DNA of 64,000 nt from Granulosicoccus antarcticus IMCC3135 (lineage in GTDB: Bacteria > Pseudomonadota > Gammaproteobacteria > Granulosicoccales > Granulosicoccaceae), in contig NZ_CP018632.1 in the NCBI RefSeq assembly GCF_002215215.1, forward strand, positions 7,719,863-7,783,862. Direction: 5' to 3'. A program made the translations under genes and the position numbers. Under the pieces are notes generated by a model. That model saw nothing but the letters and a program-made list of their open reading frames with translations, was not told the origin of the DNA and ran no database searches. Positions 59,339 to 64,000 of the stretch are shown piece by piece (positions within the stretch are counted from its first letter, which is position 1; each line of letters opens with the position of its first letter).

Positions 59339-60679
59339 CTATTTGCCGATGCAGAAATCTGAAAATATTCGCCCCAGTAAATCCTCGCTGTCAAAGACTC
59401 CGCTTATCTGATCCAGTGAGCGCTGCGCCAGTCGTAGCTCTTCAGCAGCAAGCTCCGGCATGCTTGATTCACGCAAGCGATACAGAGCAGCATCGGTAGC
59501 TTCACGAGCATGATAGAGAGCATCCAGATGACGACGGCGTGCACTGTAAACACCTTCAACTGCGCTGTCGTGACCGGCCAGTGATAACAAATAGGCTTTT
59601 AGTGCATCCAGCCCGTCACCTACCTTGGCAGAAATGCAAAAGCTTGCGTCGAATTGCTGCGTCAGCGAAGCAAGCGTTGTCTCATCTACCTGATCGCTCT
59701 TGTTGATAATCACAGTGCGCCTGACCGACTCGGGGAGTTCGATATCCGGTAGTGCTGGCCGTGTTGCATCGATAATCACCAATACGTGATCGGCGTTGTC
59801 CATTTGAGCCCGAGCGCGCCTGATGCCTTCAAGCTCTACTTGATCGTCGGTTGCTCTCAGACCCGCGGTGTCCACCACATGCAAGGGCACACCATCAATA
59901 TTGATCTCCTCTCGCAATACATCTCGAGTCGTTCCTTCAATATCGGTAACAATGGCGGTATCGGCACCAGCCAGTGCATTCAAAAGACTGGACTTTCCTG
60001 CATTGGTCACGCCAGCAATGACAATCGTCAATCCATCACGCAAGCGTTGACCTTGTTCGGCACGTGCCAGCAAATTATCAAACTCGCTGACAAGATTCAC
60101 GGCTCGCTGTTGCAGAGCGGGTTCGGCCAGAAAGTCGATATCTTCTTCGCTGAAGTCCAGCGCTGCTTCCAGCCAGACGCGCACGGCAATCAGCTCTTCC
60201 TGAATTGCACCAACGTGTGCGGAGAACTCACCACTCATCGAGCGCACGGCAGCTTTCGCCGCCGCAACACTGCTGCTGTCTATCAGGTCGCTGATAGCCT
60301 CGGCTTGCGCCAAGTCGAGTTTGTCGTTGAGAAAGGCTCTTTCTGAAAATTCGCCAGGCCGGGCGATTCGTGCGCCCAACTGCAGAACTCGCTGCATGAC
60401 CATATCCAGTACCACCGGGCCACCATGACCTTGCAGTTCCAGCACATGCTCACCGGTAAATGAATGCGGTGCTTCGAAGAGCAGCGCTATCCCACGATCA
60501 AGTACCGAACTGTCATCGGCAATAAAAGGGAGATAGCAGGCTTCGCGCACTGGCAAAGCCTGCTGACAAATAGCCTGGGCTATCTGCGGGGCCAATGGCC
60601 CACTGATCCTGATAATGCCGATACCAGCGCGCCCTGCGCCACTGGCAACGGCCGTTATGGTATCGCCACTATCATTCAC
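59339..60679 (-). CDS. mnmE: tRNA modification GTPase MnmE
   Basis: A 446-residue GTPase with N-terminal tetrahydrofolate-binding domain (GRAGIGIIRISGP), a central G domain (GVTNAGKSS, DTAGLR, NKSD) and the C-terminal CIGK motif (FCIGK). The G1 loop has V-T where E. coli has R-P. With MnmG it modifies tRNA wobble uridine. It lies between yidC and the diguanylate cyclase gene, separated from mnmG by the heme island. Confidence 0.98.
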   Translation of the reverse strand: MNDSGDTITAVASGAGRAGIGIIRISGPLAPQIAQAICQQALPVREACYLPFIADDSSVLDRGIALLFEAPHSFTGEHVLELQGHGGPVVLDMVMQRVLQLGARIARPGEFSERAFLNDKLDLAQAEAISDLIDSSSVAAAKAAVRSMSGEFSAHVGAIQEELIAVRVWLEAALDFSEEDIDFLAEPALQQRAVNLVSEFDNLLARAEQGQRLRDGLTIVIAGVTNAGKSSLLNALAGADTAIVTDIEGTTRDVLREEINIDGVPLHVVDTAGLRATDDQVELEGIRRARAQMDNADHVLVIIDATRPALPDIELPESVRRTVIINKSDQVDETTLASLTQQFDASFCISAKVGDGLDALKAYLLSLAGHDSAVEGVYSARRRHLDALYHAREATDAALYRLRESSMPELAAEELRLAQRSLDQISGVFDSEDLLGRIFSDFCIGK

Positions 60680-60719
60680 GAGATAAAACGACCTTCATGG
60701 TTAACTGAACGAAGACGAC

Positions 60720-62516
60720 CTACTTTTCGTCCTTGCCTAAATCAACACCAGCGTCCTTGTCACCATCAACATCCAACTGCTTGACGTCTTCATCGTTGGC
60801 AGCGGCTTTGTCGCCCTTGCCACCCTTCTTACCCTTGCCGCCCTTGTTGTTCTTCTCACCCAGTACATGTCGAGTAATGTAGTACTGCTGGGAAATGGAC
60901 AGACTGTTATTGACTACCCAATAGAGCACGAGACCCGCTGGGAAGAAGGCAAAGAAGACACCGAAAATCAATGGCAAGAACTGGAACACCTTGGCCTGGA
61001 TCGGATCAACCGGAGCAGGATTCAGCTTTTGCTGGAAATACATAGTCGTCGCCATGATGACCGGCAATATGTATAACGGATCGCGCAGTGACAGATCCTG
61101 TATCCAGAGCATGAATGGCGCCTGGCGCAATTCCACACTCTCCAGCAATGTCCAGTACAAGGCAATGAAAACCGGAATCTGGATCACCATGGGCAAACAG
61201 CCGCCTAATGGATTGACCTTTTCCTTCTTGTACAACTCCATGGTGGCCTGACCCATCTTGGTCCGGTCATCGCCATGGCGTTCTTTCAAGGAGGCCAGTT
61301 TAGGTTGTAACAACTTCATTCTGGCCATCGAGCGATAGCTGGCTTCGGACAGTTTGTAGAACACTGCCTTGATGATGAAGGTGGTGAAAATGATCGCCCA
61401 ACCCCAGTTACCAATCAGCCCATGAATGGTCTTGAGTAGCCAGAACAGAGGATCTGCAATGATCGTCAACCAACCAAAATCAACCGTCAGTTCCAAGTGT
61501 GGAGCGGCGGCGGCCAGCTTGTCCTGAACCTTGGGACCGATGAAAGCCTTGGAGCTGAATGTGCCTTGCCCACCTGCTGGAATGACCTGACTGCCGGAAA
61601 CCATACCGATGAGGTAGTGGTTCTCTTGTGGCAGATAGCGACTGTAGGCCGTATTTTGCTCACCGACTGTGGGGATCCAGGCAGTTGCGAAATAATGCTG
61701 AATCATGGCGACCCAACCGTCGGTCACGGAAACACTCAGATTTTCATCTTCCATGTCACCGAACTTGATCTTGGTGTAAAGATCTTCTTCATTACTGACG
61801 ACAGCCCCTATATAGGTATTGACGAATTGTTGCTTCTCGTCCTTGGTACCCGGCTTTCGCTTCAGCTGTCGATACTGGTTGACGGTCCAATCTGCACCGG
61901 AACCATTATCAATCACGTATTCCACACCGACTTCATAGAGGCCACGAGTGAAGGTCAGGGTTTTGGTAACGGTTATGCCATTGCCGGACTCCCAGACAAA
62001 TGGCACAGTTATCGTGTCTTGACCATCTGCCAGCGCGTAACTGGACTCAGTCGTACTCATCAGTTCACGATGCGTCGGCGCAGGCTCATTGGCCTTGCCC
62101 TGTAAACCGGACTCGGCTACCAGATAGTGCAGCGGATCGTCGCTCATCAGCTGGAAGGCTGACTCTGGTAAATCGACGGATATTGGATAATCCTTCAATT
62201 CAACACCGGAGATGGTGGCACCCAATGCACTGATCTTGACGTCTAATACGTCAGTAGATACAGAGACAACGGGGATATCGGCAGCAGCAGTAGCTGCGGT
62301 TTGCGTCGCCGGCGCACCTGCAACCGCACCCGGCATGTCAGCAGCGTTGTTGGCGGAATCGCCTGTCGGCGTCCCCGTCACAGGCGTTGCTCCAGGAACA
62401 GCAGTGGAGGTTTGCACCACAGGTGCCGGCGAGTGGTAATCCTGCATCCACGTCTGATAGATAATCAGACTTAGAAAACCGAATGCGAGGTACAACAGCA
62501 GTCGTTGGGTTTCCAT
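60720..62516 (-). CDS. yidC: Membrane protein insertase YidC
   Basis: A 598-residue insertase: N-terminal helix (RLLLYLAFGFLSLIIYQTW), Pro/Thr/Ala-rich linker, periplasmic beta domain, then five core helices with AMTLE-like region GCLPMVIQIPVFIALYWTLL. The last ~44 residues, after the usual end near HVLGEKNN, are Gly/Lys-rich (NKGGKGKKGGKGDK) and then acidic. Longer than the 548-residue E. coli protein. Its stop is 41 bp before mnmE. Confidence 0.97.
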   Translation of the reverse strand: METQRLLLYLAFGFLSLIIYQTWMQDYHSPAPVVQTSTAVPGATPVTGTPTGDSANNAADMPGAVAGAPATQTAATAAADIPVVSVSTDVLDVKISALGATISGVELKDYPISVDLPESAFQLMSDDPLHYLVAESGLQGKANEPAPTHRELMSTTESSYALADGQDTITVPFVWESGNGITVTKTLTFTRGLYEVGVEYVIDNGSGADWTVNQYRQLKRKPGTKDEKQQFVNTYIGAVVSNEEDLYTKIKFGDMEDENLSVSVTDGWVAMIQHYFATAWIPTVGEQNTAYSRYLPQENHYLIGMVSGSQVIPAGGQGTFSSKAFIGPKVQDKLAAAAPHLELTVDFGWLTIIADPLFWLLKTIHGLIGNWGWAIIFTTFIIKAVFYKLSEASYRSMARMKLLQPKLASLKERHGDDRTKMGQATMELYKKEKVNPLGGCLPMVIQIPVFIALYWTLLESVELRQAPFMLWIQDLSLRDPLYILPVIMATTMYFQQKLNPAPVDPIQAKVFQFLPLIFGVFFAFFPAGLVLYWVVNNSLSISQQYYITRHVLGEKNNKGGKGKKGGKGDKAAANDEDVKQLDVDGDKDAGVDLGKDEK

Positions 62517-62797
62517 TAACTCTTAGATTGGTCGAATGAGGGAGAATTGGTGTGCGCGGTGCAAATACTCTCACCGTGCTCCATGGGCTGATTCTTGGGT
62601 TGCGGCACCGGATCGAAACCACCCGGATGAAATGGATGGCAACGACAAACTCGCAGCAGAGCCATCCGGCCGCCCTGTAGTGTACCGTGAGTTTCGATTG
62701 CTTCCGCAGCGTATTGCGAGCAACTAGGCACAAATCGACATCGAGGCGGCAATAAGGGGCTCACCCAGCGTCGATAAAAGGCGATGAGCCGAAGCAT
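62516..62797 (-). CDS. yidD: Membrane protein insertion efficiency factor YidD
   Basis: A 93-residue protein with [20 protein letters not shown] and [27 protein letters not shown], which are diagnostic of YidD. It assists YidC. Its start overlaps the rnpA stop by 1 bp and its stop overlaps yidC by 1 bp. Confidence 0.95.
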   Translation of the reverse strand: MLRLIAFYRRWVSPLLPPRCRFVPSCSQYAAEAIETHGTLQGGRMALLRVCRCHPFHPGGFDPVPQPKNQPMEHGESICTAHTNSPSFDQSKS

Positions 62798-63291
62798 CAG
62801 CTAGCTTTTTTTGATTCTGTAAGGGCGCGCGACTGCGGTTGTTTTCGCAAGCCAGCTCTCATTTTCAGAAACAGGGCATCAATGGACGCGCGCAAATCAG
62901 CTGTAGAAGCCTTTGTTGCAGCATCTCGGTTCATAACCACCATTTCCAGCCCTGCCAGTGTCGACTGCTGATAGCGAAACGCTTCTCGCGCTACTCGCTT
63001 GATCTTGTTCCGATCAACTGCTCGCTTGGCTCTTTTCTTGGCAATAGCCAAGCCTAATCTGGGTGAACGCAAATCATCACGTCGAACCAGGATAGTCCAG
63101 TAGTTGTCGGAGTAGCGTTTGTTCTGCTTGAAAACCTCACTGTAGTCTCCGGCCGTCAGCAGTCTGGCTGATCGAGTGAAGCTATAGTTGGTAGCAGATT
63201 GGGAGGCCTCAACATCAGCCTCCCGATCGTTCGACAGTGAAGAGCCGCAAACTGACAGTTCGTCAGGGTGCGGCACTAACAGCCGCCTCAA
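62797..63291 (-). CDS. rnpA: Ribonuclease P protein component
   Basis: A 164-residue RNase P protein, with [21 protein letters not shown] and the RNR motif ([16 protein letters not shown]). The N-terminus before the conserved FTR is about 38 residues longer than the E. coli protein. TTG 63291 overlaps the rpmH stop (TTGA). GTG 63276 is an alternative. Longer rnpA 5' ends overlapping rpmH are known in some bacteria. Confidence 0.9.
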   Translation of the reverse strand: MRRLLVPHPDELSVCGSSLSNDREADVEASQSATNYSFTRSARLLTAGDYSEVFKQNKRYSDNYWTILVRRDDLRSPRLGLAIAKKRAKRAVDRNKIKRVAREAFRYQQSTLAGLEMVVMNRDAATKASTADLRASIDALFLKMRAGLRKQPQSRALTESKKAS

Positions 63292-63422
63292 GCGCTAAGG
63301 CGAGCCCTGCCCTTACGACGACGTGATGCAAGCACAGCTCGGCCACCGCGTGTAGCTTTACGTGCGCGGAAACCATGGGTGCGAGCACGTTTGATCCGGC
63401 TCGGTTGAAACGTTCTTTTCAT
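63288..63422 (-). CDS. rpmH: 50S ribosomal protein L34
   Basis: A 44-residue basic protein, [18 protein letters not shown] followed by [26 protein letters not shown], which is a complete L34. It is the first gene of the rpmH-rnpA-yidD-yidC set. A strong promoter is 55 nt upstream. Confidence 0.97.
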   Translation of the reverse strand: MKRTFQPSRIKRARTHGFRARKATRGGRAVLASRRRKGRARLSA

Positions 63423-63806
63423 GACGACTATACTCAATAGCAGCCACATGGCTGCGCGTGACGTTAACGAACCCCCGATAATAATGCGTCATGCTCACTG
63501 GGTCAAGGCAAGTGGCGCAAAAAATTCCACAATATTCCTTGAATGATCACGAATACTCATAAACCAGGTGCTACGGAGGGTGGGATAAGAAGTGTTTAGC
63601 GGTAGAACCGATCAATAAGAGCAACATTTTCAATGATGAATCTTGTAAATGTGATGTGAACCTTGTTTTATATCGATTCTTGAAATTATTCGGACTCGTT
63701 CTGGTCATGGATGTTATTCCAAGCAGGCACTTATTGAGTTGATCATTTTCAACCAAACACACGCAGGTGTATTTGTCATATATAGAGTCTTTCTGGCAAG
63801 GGACTC
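63423..63806. other. Intergenic region right of rpmH, possible origin side
   Basis: About 380 bp with the rpmH promoter near its left end and no gene that I can support. It is A/T-rich in the middle. No good DnaA box (TTATNCACA) is visible; the nearest are weak (TGTGGAATT, minus strand, at about 63526-63534). Whether it belongs to the replication origin cannot be said from the window. Confidence 0.45.
63478..63506 (-). promoter_or_regulatory. Sigma-70 promoter of rpmH
   Basis: On the minus strand TTGACC (63506-63501) and TATTAT (63483-63478) are 17 bp apart. Both are close to consensus and the spacing is ideal. The -10 is 55 nt upstream of the rpmH start codon. Confidence 0.8.
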
Positions 63807-64000
63807 ATGGCTTTCGATCTTCGTATCAAAAGGGGTCGATACTCAAGGTCGGGGCATTACCGAGTATCAAAGGTGTTTGTGATAGTCAGCGTGTTGTGCT
63901 TTTTATTGGCTACAGTAAAGGGGTCCTTCCTGCCGATAGTTCTGAATAGGGTTTGTGCTCTTCGCACTGTCGGGCTGAATTTGGCAGTGACGGAGTTTCT
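63807..64000 (+). CDS. Start of a possible membrane-anchored protein (partial)
   Basis: From ATG 63807, with AAGGG eight bases upstream, the frame is open to the window edge (64 codons). The product begins MAFDLRIKRGRYSRSGHYRV and continues with one hydrophobic helix (VFVIVSVLCFLLA) behind a positive N-terminus, as in a signal anchor. It is not DnaA. It may be a real gene or chance; only the right-hand sequence can tell. Confidence 0.3.
   Translation, partial: MAFDLRIKRGRYSRSGHYRVSKVFVIVSVLCFLLATVKGSFLPIVLNRVCALRTVGLNLAVTEF

Noticed and set aside
63571..63762. 63-codon minus-strand frame right of rpmH
   Set aside because: Low-complexity A/T-rich translation with no Shine-Dalgarno or recognisable features.

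Overview
The window looks like a gammaproteobacterial chromosome close to the replication origin. Its right part carries the conserved block rpmH-rnpA-yidD-yidC-mnmE ... mnmG-rsmG-parA-parB-atpIBEFHAGDC, all read on the minus strand, so the origin should lie to the right of the window. The order of this block, the CueR-type copper operon, the class I polyhydroxyalkanoate synthase and the aryl-polyene cluster suggest a marine or environmental gammaproteobacterium, perhaps Granulosicoccus-like. The genus is a guess from gene content only.

Layout: (1) 1-5559, minus strand: phenylacetate catabolism, transcribed paaG-paaI-paaJ-paaK-paaA-paaB-paaC, with paaC cut by the left edge and a palindromic operator-like site upstream of paaG. 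(2) 5909-15737: accessory genes, namely an MFS exporter, phaC, a DUF2805 protein, a hybrid sensor kinase, a DUF1428 protein, a polytopic permease and an orphan T6SS-type TagJ/ImpE protein. (3) 16020-30858, plus strand: an aryl-polyene (APE) pigment cluster of 17 tightly packed genes. Its ligase and dehydratase are fused, its glycosyltransferase and acyltransferase are separate, and it contains a flavin-dependent halogenase-like protein. A phosphopantetheinyl transferase that could activate the two carrier proteins follows at 31528. (4) 32199-35159: a copper operon (copA-cueR) behind a MerR-type promoter with a 19-bp spacer, closed by a strong hairpin shared with the convergent ATP synthase operon. 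(5) 35257-47547, minus strand: ATP synthase, parAB, rsmG and mnmG. (6) 47765-57200: an ABC exporter, then an iron-responsive heme-acquisition island (HmoA-like monooxygenase, HemP, HmuV-HmuU-HmuT, an unknown small protein, a tandem-domain HmuY lipoprotein and a TonB-dependent receptor) with three Fur-box-like sites. (7) 57487-63422, minus strand: a diguanylate cyclase, then mnmE, yidC, yidD, rnpA and rpmH. (8) 63423-64000: no dnaA and no clear DnaA boxes, but the beginning of a possible membrane-anchored protein at the right edge.

How the parts work together: the APE cluster encodes a type II polyketide/fatty-acid-like line (ligase, two ACPs, KS-CLF, KR, two dehydratases, second KS) plus acyltransferases, a glycosyltransferase, a LolA-like carrier and an MMPL exporter that would place the pigment in the outer membrane. 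The halogenase motif suggests a halogenated, xanthomonadin-like product. The heme island covers capture (HmuY, receptor), periplasmic binding (HmuT), inner-membrane import (HmuUV) and possibly degradation (HmoA-like).

No rRNA or tRNA gene, insertion sequence or CRISPR array was recognised by eye.
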